DNA of 64,000 nt from Dyella mobilis (GTDB lineage Bacteria > Pseudomonadota > Gammaproteobacteria > Xanthomonadales > Rhodanobacteraceae). The stretch lies in assembly GCF_016904945.1 (NCBI RefSeq), contig NZ_JADIKF010000038.1, forward strand, positions 602,241 to 666,240, in the 5' to 3' direction. Made by a program: the position numbers and the translations under genes. The notes below the pieces were generated by a model. That model was not told the origin of the DNA. It worked only from the letters and a program-made list of their open reading frames with translations, and ran no database searches. This document shows, piece by piece, positions 52,250 through 60,280 of this stretch (position 1 is its first letter; each line of letters opens with the position of its first letter).

Positions 52250-52954
52250 TCAGCGGCAGTTGACCGCTGCGCCGCTGGCATTGGTGCAGCTAGCGGTGTG
52301 CGTCAGTCCTTGCCCCGGCGTGTAACTGGCGCTGCCGTTATAGGAACCGCCGCTGGCATTGGTCAGGCCGGTGCTGCGCGTCGTGGTGCCATTGGCCTGG
52401 CTCACTGCGGTGTTGTAGCTGCCGTTGGGGCCGCTGCCGCTGCGACTATATCCCTGGCCTTGCGTATAGGTGCCGCTGTGATCGTAGGTCTGGCCGTTCG
52501 CGTTGGTGGCGGTTGCGGTGTGCGTGGTGACGCCGTTGGCCGTGGTGGTGGAGGTTTGATAGCTGCCACGCGAACCGCTGCCGCTGGACTGGCTGTTGCC
52601 CGACCAGGTGCCGTTCGTGTTGCGTGAATACGCACCGTTGCTCGAGAAGTTTCCGCCGGAAGACGTATGGCCAGAATTGGAAAAATTGGCCTGGGCCGAA
52701 CCATTGGAGTTGCTGCTGTAGCTGTTGTGGCCGCTGAAGTTGCCGCCATTCACGCCATTCGCCCAGTGGCCGCCTTGATGCGTCGTGGCACCGTTTGACC
52801 AGTGGGTGTAGCCGCCGCCGCTCGCAGAGCCGCGCGCACCGTTGGCGCCCATCGCATGGAAGCGGGTTTGCGCCGATGCATTGGCGGTCACGCACAAGGT
52901 AGCCATCATCACGGCGCCAGCCGCCAGCATTTTCAAAATCTTCAATACACGCAT
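52250..52954 (-). CDS. Secreted Ser/Gly/Asn-rich repetitive protein
   Basis: A 234-residue protein with a signal peptide (to about A28, ANASAQ) and a mature chain made almost entirely of Ser, Gly, Asn, Thr and Tyr. Degenerate repeats of the type GxYTxGQGxSRSGSGPNGSYNTAVSQANGTTTRS recur every 20-25 residues, ending with a two-cysteine tail (ASCTNASGAAVNCR). There is no recognised domain. It may be an extracellular or cell-surface matrix protein. The sequence TGTAACAACCTGTTGCA lies 95 bp upstream of its start and may place it under the OmpR-type system at 55068. Confidence 0.75.
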   Translation of the reverse strand: MRVLKILKMLAAGAVMMATLCVTANASAQTRFHAMGANGARGSASGGGYTHWSNGATTHQGGHWANGVNGGNFSGHNSYSSNSNGSAQANFSNSGHTSSGGNFSSNGAYSRNTNGTWSGNSQSSGSGSRGSYQTSTTTANGVTTHTATATNANGQTYDHSGTYTQGQGYSRSGSGPNGSYNTAVSQANGTTTRSTGLTNASGGSYNGSASYTPGQGLTHTASCTNASGAAVNCR

Positions 52955-53048
52955 TACTTGAGTTCTCCTGAGAAAAAGGGGGTTAGCCCCGACGAGGAGA
53001 CATTCTGGACAGCGGATCTAACTCAGCTATGTAGGAAACGGGGGCAAA

Positions 53049-53065
53049 TGTAACAACCTGTTGCA
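53049..53065. promoter_or_regulatory. TGTAACA-N3-TGTTrCA operator-like palindrome, copy 1
   Basis: TGTAACA-ACC-TGTTGCA, matching the perfect palindrome at 55974-55990 in 16 of 17 positions including the three spacer bases. It is 95 bp upstream of the Ser/Gly/Asn-rich secreted-protein gene. Confidence 0.6.
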
Positions 53066-53195
53066 GAGTGCCTCGCTGGCGCAAGGCAGCGCACGCATAG
53101 ACCTAGGCCAATGGGTTCTTAACCATCGAACGTTTGGATGCATGAGCTCCAGCAGCCGGAGCTGGAGTCTTCTTGCCCAGCCCGTAATTCAGGCG

Positions 53196-53222
53196 AAAAA
53201 AAACACCACGTGGGTGGTGTTT
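53196..53222 (-). terminator. Rho-independent terminator of the EF-hand gene
   Basis: On the minus strand, arms AAACACCAC and GTGGTGTTT (9 bp, 53201-53222) enclose a 4-base loop and are followed by a run of eight T (53196-53203). This is the textbook intrinsic form and lies about 100 bp after the EF-hand stop. Confidence 0.85.
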
Positions 53223-53325
53223 AAGTGGGTGTGGAGGGGCAAGGCGACGTCGGACGGGGGGAAGGTGTCGGGGGTGCCGACGTCGCCTTGCCAGGAAAAG
53301 GCGCTAAAAACCGCGAATGCCGCGC

Positions 53326-53613
53326 TCAGCCGCCAGCACGGCTGGCTACAAAGGCCTTGATCTGGTTGAGCGTGATATAGCCCTGGCGATTCGTATCGAT
53401 TTCATTGAAGTGCTGCGCGACGCGCGGCATACCGGCCTGAGCCTCGGCCAGGGTCAGTTTGCCGTCGTGATTGGTATCGGCGGCATCGAACTTCTGTTGC
53501 AGCGTCTGCATCATGCGCTGCGCGCGGGGAGAGCTGAGGCTGGTTTGCGGCGTTGCCACCGCAACGATGGGTGACAGGAAGGCCACCATGAAAATGGAAA
53601 GAATCTTGCGCAT
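53326..53613 (-). CDS. Exported EF-hand calcium-binding protein
   Basis: A 95-residue protein with a signal peptide (about 1-20). EF-hand 1 is D46-T-N48-H-D50-G-K52-L-T-L-A-E57, a complete loop. EF-hand 2 is D73-T-N75-R-Q77-G-Y79-I-T-L-N-Q84, where Gln replaces the acidic ligands at positions 5 and 12, so it probably binds calcium weakly or not at all. Such small periplasmic EF-hand proteins are common in Xanthomonadales-like genomes and have no settled role. It is 127 bp after the kinase gene on the same strand. Confidence 0.88.
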   Translation of the reverse strand: MRKILSIFMVAFLSPIVAVATPQTSLSSPRAQRMMQTLQQKFDAADTNHDGKLTLAEAQAGMPRVAQHFNEIDTNRQGYITLNQIKAFVASRAGG

Positions 53614-53740
53614 GAATACATACCTATGAATGAGAGAGCGACCGCCGATGGGGCCGCGCCGGCCAGATGCGGCCGACGAAGATCATGCTAGGCGCGAGAT
53701 ATTGGGCAGGTATTGCTGGCGCGGACCGAAATGTTTCTGG

Positions 53741-55075
53741 TTATGACAACGCGGGCGATGGCGTACCCGCCGGCGACGTGGCGAGCGACAACACCAAGCG
53801 TGCTTCGAGGCCATTCGGTTGGCGGCGAATCAAGTGCAGCCGCCCGCCATGCAAGCGCGCGACGCGATCGACAATGGCCAGGCCCAGCCCGGATCCGCTG
53901 ATGTTGGAGCGCCCGACATCGCCTCGTGTAAACGGCTGCAGCAGACGCGTCTCATCGCCTTCCGCCAGGCCGGGGCCGCGATCGAGCACCGCCAGCACGA
54001 TCGTGTCGTTCTCTCTATAAGTACGAATCTCGAGGCCGACCCCGCCGTACTTCACGGCGTTCTCCATCAGGTTGTGCACCACTCGCGTCATCGCGATCGG
54101 CCTGAATCGCCATGCCTGCAGCGGATCGAGATGCAACGCGAACACGTGGCCGCGTTCGGCAAATTCGGCAGCCAGCTGTTCAACCAGGGTATTTACATCG
54201 CCATCGACCAGGGGTTCGTCGCTGCCCACACGGCCGAAGTCGATGAATTGGCCGATGATGGCGTCGATCTGATCGATGTACTGGCCCACAGGCAGATCGC
54301 GCGCGTGCTCGTCGATCGCCAGCATCAGGCGCAACTTGGCCAGCGGCGAGCGGATATCGTGCGAAATGCCGGCAAGCATCACTGTGCGGCTGGCTTCCAT
54401 CTCTTCCAGATTGTCCATCATGGCGTTGAACTGTTTCGCCACGATCGCCAGCTCCGATGCATGGTAGGTTGGAAGACGTTCCGCGCGGCCGCCGGAACCC
54501 AGGTTCTGCGCGGCCGTGGCGAGATCGCGCAAGGGACGGTTGATGCGCCGCTGGATCAGCAGTGCGCCAAGCGCGGCGGAAAGCGCCAGGCAACACCAGA
54601 GAACCAACGCCGACGTGAGCCAGCGATAAGGGAGCAATTCGTTGACGGGCAGCTTGATCCAATAGCGCTGGCCGCTGATGTCGATGTGCACCCACACCGC
54701 CAGATGTGGCGCAGTGCTCACGCGCAGGTCGATGCCTTTGGCCAGGTTTCGCCGCACTTCGCGAATAAACAGCTTTCCCAATAGCGTTTCGAATTCTGTC
54801 GCATCGGTGGATGGTTCGGCGAGCTGGGCGTGGAGCGGACCGATCCGGTTCAATCGGGCTACGTAGGCATCGCGATCGGTCGCGTGCACCTGCGATAGCG
54901 CTGCATCGAGCATGTTAACCTGCGTGGCGACCAACTGCGCCACCTCCATGACGCGGGGGCGCTGAAGCAACAGGTACAGCGCCACCGTGGACATCTGCGC
55001 GATAGCGATCAGGGCCAGCAACAACAGCAGGTTGCGGCCGAACAACGAGCGCGGCCACAGGGCCAGCTTAAGCAT
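53741..55075 (-). CDS. EnvZ-like sensor histidine kinase
   Basis: A 444-residue kinase. Helices at about 14-36 and 153-175 bracket a periplasmic domain. HAMP-like sequence (RRINRPLRDLATAAQNLG) leads to H239 in VMLAGISHDIRSPLAKLRLML, then N box VVHNLMENAVKYG, G1 VLDRGPGLAEGD, G2 GSGLGLAIVDRVA. ATG 55075 overlaps the end of the regulator gene by 8 bp and has GGATGG upstream; ATG 55084 is an alternative. It pairs with the OmpR-type regulator directly upstream. Signal unknown. Confidence 0.92.
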   Translation of the reverse strand: MLKLALWPRSLFGRNLLLLLALIAIAQMSTVALYLLLQRPRVMEVAQLVATQVNMLDAALSQVHATDRDAYVARLNRIGPLHAQLAEPSTDATEFETLLGKLFIREVRRNLAKGIDLRVSTAPHLAVWVHIDISGQRYWIKLPVNELLPYRWLTSALVLWCCLALSAALGALLIQRRINRPLRDLATAAQNLGSGGRAERLPTYHASELAIVAKQFNAMMDNLEEMEASRTVMLAGISHDIRSPLAKLRLMLAIDEHARDLPVGQYIDQIDAIIGQFIDFGRVGSDEPLVDGDVNTLVEQLAAEFAERGHVFALHLDPLQAWRFRPIAMTRVVHNLMENAVKYGGVGLEIRTYRENDTIVLAVLDRGPGLAEGDETRLLQPFTRGDVGRSNISGSGLGLAIVDRVARLHGGRLHLIRRQPNGLEARLVLSLATSPAGTPSPALS

Positions 55076-55796
55076 GGCCGCCATCCGGCGTGAACATATA
55101 GCCGACACCCCACACCGTTCGCAGGTAACGCGGCGCGGCCGGATCGTCTTCGATCTTGCGCCGCAGCCGCGAGATCTGTACGTCCAGGCTGCGGTCCATG
55201 GCTTCGTGATCGCGGCCTTTGACTTTGTCTTGAAGGTGATCGCGGCTCATCGGGCGGCGAGGATTGGCCGCGAACACGCGCAGCAACTGAAATTCCATAT
55301 TGGTGAGCGGAATGGATGCGCCATCGCGCTGCAGTTCCATGCGCGAGATGTTGAGCGTGAAGGGGCCGAATTCGGTGACCTCGTCGTTACCCCACACCTG
55401 CGTGCTGTGCAGCATGTGTTGGCGGCGGCGCATCGCATTCAACCGGGCCACCAGCTCGCGCGGCTCGGATGTCTTGGGCAGGTAATCGTCCGCGCCCATT
55501 TCCAGGCCGACAATGCGATCGACCGAGTCGCCGCGTGCAGTGAGCATGAGAATGGGAATGGTCTGTCCGCTCGCGCGCAGGCGGCGGCATATCGAAAGAC
55601 CGTTTTCGCCCGGCATCATCAAGTCCAATACCAGCGCATCGAACGGCTCGCGCTGCAAGAGGCGATCGAGCTGTTCGGCGCTGTCGATGGCCTGAACCTG
55701 GAAACCGTTATCGGTGAGATAGCGGCGCAGCATGTTGCGCAATTCAGCATCATCGTCGAGCACGATGACGCGCGGGGGGCGCTCGTTCACGGACAT
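55068..55796 (-). CDS. OmpR-type response regulator with Lys-Thr in place of Lys-Pro
   Basis: A 242-residue regulator. Receiver: DDD at 14-16, D58 in LVLDLMMPGENG, T in LMLTARGDS, and K108-T109 in DYLPKTSEPREL, where the almost invariant proline after the active-site lysine is replaced by threonine. The winged-helix domain shows LQRDGASIPLTNMEFQLLRVFAANPRRPMSRDHLQ and SLDVQISRLRRKIEDDPAAPRYLRTVWGVGYMF. It overlaps its kinase gene. A TGTAACA-type palindrome lies 178 bp upstream. Confidence 0.94.
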   Translation of the reverse strand: MSVNERPPRVIVLDDDAELRNMLRRYLTDNGFQVQAIDSAEQLDRLLQREPFDALVLDLMMPGENGLSICRRLRASGQTIPILMLTARGDSVDRIVGLEMGADDYLPKTSEPRELVARLNAMRRRQHMLHSTQVWGNDEVTEFGPFTLNISRMELQRDGASIPLTNMEFQLLRVFAANPRRPMSRDHLQDKVKGRDHEAMDRSLDVQISRLRRKIEDDPAAPRYLRTVWGVGYMFTPDGGHA

Positions 55797-55973
55797 CGTC
55801 TCCTCGTCAGTGTTACGCCGCGGCCATTATGCAGCCACCCGCGAGCGGCGATACAGGTCGCCAGGGCGAGGGTGAACCCAGTCATTGCGCGGGTGCTGCC
55901 GCTATTGCCCCTGGCGCCCCGGGCGCTACCGCAAGGGTGCCGATTTCCCCAATAAGAACAATCATCTGGGCGG

Positions 55974-55990
55974 TGTAACAACCTGTTACA
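55974..55990. promoter_or_regulatory. TGTAACA-N3-TGTTACA palindrome, copy 2
   Basis: A perfect 7-3-7 palindrome (TGTAACA-ACC-TGTTACA) in the 297-bp divergent region between the OmpR-type regulator (55796, minus) and the fatty acid hydroxylase family gene (56094, plus). It resembles the GTTACA-containing boxes of RstA-like OmpR regulators (recall) and recurs at 53049. The adjacent regulator is the obvious candidate binder (inference). No other motif was seen in this region. Confidence 0.65.
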
Positions 55991-56093
55991 AAGTTGGCAG
56001 GGGAAGACATTTCCAGGTTACGAGTCGGGACCAAGCTGTTCTCAAGGCGCAAGACCTACAGCGCTCACAAGTCCTCACTCCAGGTACCGTGTC

Positions 56094-56927
56094 ATGCCAA
56101 ACATGCTTCATCACGCCCATTCGGTCCACATCCCCGGATTCCTGCCGATTGCCGCGATCCTCGTGGTGCTCGAAATGCTGTGGCGCCTGCTGGTGGCCGG
56201 CAAGAGTTACAACTTTCGCAGCGCAGCCAGCACGATGGTCATCGCCCTGGGTCACTCCGTTATCGAAGGCCTGGGTGCGCTGATGCTCGCGCCAGTGTTT
56301 GCCCTGGTGTGGCATTTCGCACCGTGGCATTTCTCGATGCATGACTGGCGTGTATGGGTCATCGGTTTCTTCGTCGTCGAATTCGCTTATTACTGGTATC
56401 ACCGCTTCAGTCACGAAGTGCGCTGGATGTGGGCCAGTCATGCGGTGCACCACTCGCCGGAAGAGATGAACCTGCTCACCGCCATCCGCCTGGGCTGGAC
56501 GAGCCTGATCTCGGCCGGTTGGCTGGTGTATCTGCCGGTGATGTTCCTGGGTTTCGATCCGCGGATGGTCATCATCCTGCTGGCGTTGGACCTGCGCTTC
56601 CAGTTCTTCCTGCACACCGAAGCGCGCATCCATCTCGGTCCGCTGGAATGGATTCTCAACACGCCGGCGCACCACCGTGTGCATCACGCGTCGAACGCAC
56701 CGTATATCGACAAGAACTACGGCGGCGCCCTGATCATCTTCGATCGCCTGTTCGGCACCTTTGCCGCAGAACGTGAAGACGAACCCTTGCGTTACGGCCT
56801 CGATCATCCGCTGGGCACGCATAACCCGATTGGCATCGTGTTCGGCGAATGGCGCCGCCTGCTTTCCGATCTTCGCCGTGCGCCTAACTGGTATGCCGCT
56901 GCACGCATCGCCCTGGGTCGTCCGTAA
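56094..56927 (+). CDS. Sterol desaturase / fatty acid hydroxylase superfamily membrane protein
   Basis: A 277-residue integral membrane di-iron enzyme. All histidine boxes are present: YHRFSH (HxxxH), SHAVHHSPEEMN (HxxHH), and the pair HTEARIH and HHRVHHASN (HxxHH) with the closing NYGG. Four hydrophobic segments anchor it. Members hydroxylate or desaturate sterols, fatty acids or carotenoids; NSPEEMN-type sequences are common in bacterial lipid hydroxylases. The substrate here is unknown. A TGTAACA-N3-TGTTACA palindrome lies 104 bp upstream, suggesting control by the divergent two-component system. Confidence 0.9.
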   Translation: MPNMLHHAHSVHIPGFLPIAAILVVLEMLWRLLVAGKSYNFRSAASTMVIALGHSVIEGLGALMLAPVFALVWHFAPWHFSMHDWRVWVIGFFVVEFAYYWYHRFSHEVRWMWASHAVHHSPEEMNLLTAIRLGWTSLISAGWLVYLPVMFLGFDPRMVIILLALDLRFQFFLHTEARIHLGPLEWILNTPAHHRVHHASNAPYIDKNYGGALIIFDRLFGTFAAEREDEPLRYGLDHPLGTHNPIGIVFGEWRRLLSDLRRAPNWYAAARIALGRP

Positions 56928-56992
56928 GCAGTGCTTATCCATCGCGGCGATGCCGCGTGGCGTTTCCCCATTCCCCAAGAGAGATCCCCATC

Positions 56993-57337
56993 ATGAACAC
57001 AACACGCTATTTGCTAGCTGCCGCATTTGCCGTCGGAATCAGCGTTCAGTTGCCTTCCGCCTATGCCGCCACCGTCGTCACGTATTCGGCCAAGCCGGCT
57101 TACGCCGTGACCACCGTGCAGACGACCGCTCCCTATTGGGGTATCTACCCCGCACCCTGTTGCTATACCCGCGTAGTGGTAAAGGGCGCCGCTTCAACGG
57201 CAACCGTTACGGTGGTTCCCCCGCCCAAGCCGCCGGTGCGCGCGGTGTATGTGGCGCCGCCGGTAACCGTGTATCCGACGCGGGTCGTCTATCCGGCCAC
57301 CGGGTATTACTCCGGCATGTATTACTACGGGCCGTGA
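56993..57337 (+). CDS. Small exported Pro/Val/Tyr-rich protein
   Basis: A 114-residue protein with a signal peptide ending near A26 (SAYAA). The mature chain is low-complexity: Thr/Val/Tyr-rich, with APYWGIYPAPCCYTR, a proline run (VVPPPKPPV) and a tyrosine-rich end (GYYSGMYYYGP). I recognise no domain. ATG 56993 with AGAGAG upstream begins the signal peptide; the frame extends a little further upstream. It is 65 bp after the hydroxylase gene and 15 bp before the lipoprotein gene, so an envelope-related operon is likely. Confidence 0.7.
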   Translation: MNTTRYLLAAAFAVGISVQLPSAYAATVVTYSAKPAYAVTTVQTTAPYWGIYPAPCCYTRVVVKGAASTATVTVVPPPKPPVRAVYVAPPVTVYPTRVVYPATGYYSGMYYYGP

Positions 57338-57352
57338 GTCTGGGGAACCTTC

Positions 57353-58054
57353 ATGAATAAAAGTATTGTGTTGCGATGCTTGTTGCCCATGCTGCTCGTG
57401 GTGGGTATGGCCGGTTGTGCCGCCACCACGCCGGTTCAATATCGAAACCTGGATTCTTCGGCACAGTTGGCGCCGAACTCGCAAAACCAAAGCAAGCACA
57501 TCCCGTTCTATTACGCGTCACCGGACACGCAACTGACCAGGTACACCCGCGTGATGTTGGATACGGTAACGGTCTACGGCGGAGAAGATCAGCAATTCGG
57601 AACGTTGAGCGCGGTCGAACGACAGCAGCTCGCTGATTACATGCAGTCCCAATTCGGCCAGGCGCTTGGGCAAAAGTACGTGCTGACGTCGACAACCGGC
57701 CCGGACACGTTGCGCATCCACCTCACCCTGACCGGCGCTTCAGCCAGCGTGCCGGTGTTGAGCACGGTCAAGCAAATCGTGCCGGTGGGCGCGCTACTCG
57801 GCACGCTGAAAAGCGCCGCCGACAGGCCCTCCAGAACGTTGGGATCGGTCACGTATGCCGTGGAAATCTATGACAGCCAAAGCAACAAACTGCTGCGGGC
57901 GTTTATTGCGAAGCAGTACCCCGCGGCGGAAAACATTCCAGCCAGCCTGGGTGCTCTGGGTGCGGCCAAAACCGGTATTGAGAAGGGCGCTGAGGCGTTG
58001 TTGAAGCAGCTTCGTGAAGAGAAGGCGGGCGCGTCTTTGATTTTCAGGACATAG
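57353..58054 (+). CDS. DUF3313-like lipoprotein
   Basis: A 233-residue lipoprotein. The signal peptide ends with a lipobox VVGMAGCAATT (Cys at about residue 22). The mature part matches DUF3313: AVERQQLADYMQSQFGQALGQKYVLTSTTGPDTLRIHLTLTGASASVPVLSTVKQIVPVGALLG and VTYAVEIYDSQSNKLLRAFIAKQYPAAENI. It probably sits in the outer membrane facing the periplasm. Function unknown. It follows the small exported protein by 15 bp. Confidence 0.85.
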   Translation: MNKSIVLRCLLPMLLVVGMAGCAATTPVQYRNLDSSAQLAPNSQNQSKHIPFYYASPDTQLTRYTRVMLDTVTVYGGEDQQFGTLSAVERQQLADYMQSQFGQALGQKYVLTSTTGPDTLRIHLTLTGASASVPVLSTVKQIVPVGALLGTLKSAADRPSRTLGSVTYAVEIYDSQSNKLLRAFIAKQYPAAENIPASLGALGAAKTGIEKGAEALLKQLREEKAGASLIFRT

Positions 58055-58130
58055 GCTGGTCAACGGATGAAACATCGTGGTTTGTGCATTACGTGCAAAC
58101 TATGGTGCTTCGGACAATTGGACGGAACTC

Positions 58131-58194
58131 CAAAGTCCGTACGTTTTAGCAACTCATAGTCTGTGTCTTTGACGAACCCACGACACGGACTTTG
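58131..58194. repeat. 10-bp inverted repeat in an AT-richer intergenic gap
   Basis: CAAAGTCCGT (58131-58140) and ACGGACTTTG (58185-58194) are perfect inverted copies 44 bp apart in the 270-bp gap after the lipoprotein gene. The gap is clearly less GC-rich than its surroundings. It may mark an old insertion; no gene was found there. Confidence 0.4.
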
Positions 58195-58324
58195 CGTGCA
58201 ATACAAATTCCAAGTTTGTGCACATTTCTTCAGATCAATGAGTTACCCATCGGATGAAGTCGTGAGTGTTGTGCGACTGAGCGGCATAGTTTGCGCGGTC
58301 ATCCAGCTCTGTCGGAATCCCTGG

Positions 58325-59278
58325 TTATTTGTTGGGCACGGGGTTCGGCAGGTAATCGCCCGGCTTGAACGCCCTTCGCATTCGCTGCGTGGCGAAATCG
58401 ACAAAAGCACGAAGTTTTGGCAGTGACTGACTTCGGCTTGGATAGTAAAGGGAGAGACCGGGAACCTCTTCACAATAAGGTTCGAGCACGGTCTGCAGAC
58501 CTCCACTTTCAAGATGCGACATAACGAGCGAATGCGGCAGCTGGAAGAGCCCAACACCTCTCAATGCTGAGCGAATGCAGGCCTCGACGTCGTTGATTAT
58601 AAGAGGCCCCTCGATATTCACCGTGATGCGCTCGCCATCGACGACAAATTGCCAATGATCGAGGGCTCTCACGGACTGACGGAGCAGGATGCAGCGGAAA
58701 TTCTGCAGATCACGTGGTGATGCCGGTCGGCCATGCTTCCGAAACAAGGCCGGGGAGCCAACGACAACGAAGCGCTCGGGTGGCGTCAGCCACACCGCGA
58801 CCATGTCGATCTGAACGAAATTTCCGAGACGTATTCCCGCATCGAAACCTTCTTCGACGATGTCGATGGGACGATCCTCGCCCACCAATTCAAGTTCGAC
58901 GTTTGGGTGAGCGTCGAGAAAGTCGGGCAGCAAGCGATTCACCAGCAATGGCAGGGTTGGCCTGGGCACATTGATGCGTAGTCGGCCGGTGATCTCGCCA
59001 CCCAAATCGCTGGCGGCGTCCAGCCCTGCCGTGAGCATGTCGACCGCCGGGCGAGCGTGGGCCAGCAGACGTTCGCCCGCTTCGGTCAGCCTGACGCTTC
59101 GGGTCGTACGGGAAAAGAGTGGCGCGCCTACGCGTTCCTCAAGGCTGCGTATCCCCTGGCTGACCGCGGATGGCGTGATACCGAGGTGCCGTGCCGCCGC
59201 TCGGAAGCCTTGGCACTCAGCCACGGTCAGAAACATGACAAGCCCATCCAGATGAGTGCGAGCGATTGTTAAGTTCAT
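58325..59278 (-). CDS. LysR family transcriptional regulator
   Basis: A 317-residue regulator. The N-terminal winged helix is LDGLVMFLTVAECQGFRAAARHLGITPSAVSQGIRSLEERVGAPLFSRTTRSVRLTEAGERLL (about 9-71). The substrate-binding domain follows (ITGRLRINVPRPTLPLLVNRLLPDFLDAHPNVELELV and later FDAGIRLGNFVQIDMVAV). It belongs to the CrgA/PA-type group that often regulates oxidoreductases. It is divergent from the NmrA-like gene, 87 bp apart, and is the likely regulator of that gene and DoxX. The effector is unknown. Confidence 0.93.
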   Translation of the reverse strand: MNLTIARTHLDGLVMFLTVAECQGFRAAARHLGITPSAVSQGIRSLEERVGAPLFSRTTRSVRLTEAGERLLAHARPAVDMLTAGLDAASDLGGEITGRLRINVPRPTLPLLVNRLLPDFLDAHPNVELELVGEDRPIDIVEEGFDAGIRLGNFVQIDMVAVWLTPPERFVVVGSPALFRKHGRPASPRDLQNFRCILLRQSVRALDHWQFVVDGERITVNIEGPLIINDVEACIRSALRGVGLFQLPHSLVMSHLESGGLQTVLEPYCEEVPGLSLYYPSRSQSLPKLRAFVDFATQRMRRAFKPGDYLPNPVPNK

Positions 59279-59365
59279 CTATACAGCCCGTTCCGAATGT
59301 ACCTCGTAGTCGAATAATAGCGCAGGGGCTACCGTGAGCCATCGAACTAACGAAGGCGAACGCTC

Positions 59366-60238
59366 ATGTTTTTGGTTATGGGAATTACGGGAAAAGTTGG
59401 CGGCGCGACGGCCACTCATTTGCTGAAGCAAGGCAGGAAGGTGCGTGCGCTGGTTCGCGACCGCGATAAGGCGGCAAGCTGGGCTGACCAGGGCGTCGAA
59501 CTGGTTGAAGGCGACTGGAATGATGCGGCCTCCATCAAGCGGGCGCTCAAGGACGTCGATGGCGCGTTTGTCATGTTGCCTCCCATCTGGGCCCCCTCCC
59601 CGGACTTTAAGGAAGCCAAGGGCGTCATCGCGAACTATGTCGAGGCGCTCACCCACGTGTCGGTCCCGCGTGTGGTCGCCCTTTCGTCGATGGGCGCGAA
59701 CCAAACCAGTGGGATGGGACTAATCACGGCCCTGTCGCTTCTGGAGCAGAGCTTTCGCGAGTTGAACTTGCCGATCGCCTACATGCGAGCCGGCGGGTTT
59801 TTCGAAAACTTCCTTTATGGCTTGCACACCGGCCAGGGCGGCACCTTGCCCGTCTTTTACGACCCCACAAATCGGAAATCGACCATGGTGGCGACCAACG
59901 ATATCGGCGCGGAGATCGCAACACTTCTGAGCGGACCGGCTTGGACGGGACATCGGGCCATCGAACTCGGTTCAATGGTGAGCGCAGATGACGTCGCGGC
60001 ACAATTAAGTGAAGTGATGAAGCTCGACGTTAGAGCCGTTGCCATCCCGCGGGCTGGTTGGGCGGGTGCATTTGAGCAGTTGGGCATTCCGAGAGGCCAG
60101 TCTGGCCCTGCTGAGATCATGTATGAGGCCGTTAACGCCGGAGGCATGGACATCGGGGTCGCGGGTACGGAGTACGTCCCGGGCGCGACGTCGGCGCGTG
60201 ATGTTTTTGCGGCGGCCCAAAAGGCCGGTATCGCGTAG
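59366..60238 (+). CDS. NmrA-like NAD(P)-binding protein (atypical SDR)
   Basis: A 290-residue Rossmann protein. The nucleotide-binding motif is FLVMGITGKVGGATATHLLKQG (GxxGxxG), followed by VRALVRDRDKAASW. Then VEGDWNDAASIKRALKDVDGAFVMLPP, VVALSSMGA and YMRAGGFFENFLYG, typical of the NmrA/QOR2-like group that senses redox state or reduces quinones. It lacks an obvious YxxxK catalytic pair. It is divergent from the LysR gene and 42 bp upstream of a DoxX-like gene. Confidence 0.9.
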   Translation: MFLVMGITGKVGGATATHLLKQGRKVRALVRDRDKAASWADQGVELVEGDWNDAASIKRALKDVDGAFVMLPPIWAPSPDFKEAKGVIANYVEALTHVSVPRVVALSSMGANQTSGMGLITALSLLEQSFRELNLPIAYMRAGGFFENFLYGLHTGQGGTLPVFYDPTNRKSTMVATNDIGAEIATLLSGPAWTGHRAIELGSMVSADDVAAQLSEVMKLDVRAVAIPRAGWAGAFEQLGIPRGQSGPAEIMYEAVNAGGMDIGVAGTEYVPGATSARDVFAAAQKAGIA

Positions 60239-60280
60239 GTCTGCGGATCGATATCAGACTCATCATCCGAGGTCAGACCC

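Larger units (their letters stand above)
52955..53325. other. 371-bp intergenic region with operator-like palindrome and terminator
   Basis: Upstream region of the Ser/Gly/Asn-rich gene and downstream region of the EF-hand gene. It holds the palindrome at 53049-53065 and a minus-strand terminator at 53196-53222, plus a small dyad CTCCAGC/GCTGGAG near 53146-53168. No gene seen. Confidence 0.6.

Noticed and set aside
58163..58426. 87-codon plus-strand frame near the LysR gene end
   Set aside because: It overlaps the LysR coding end antisense and shows no family features.
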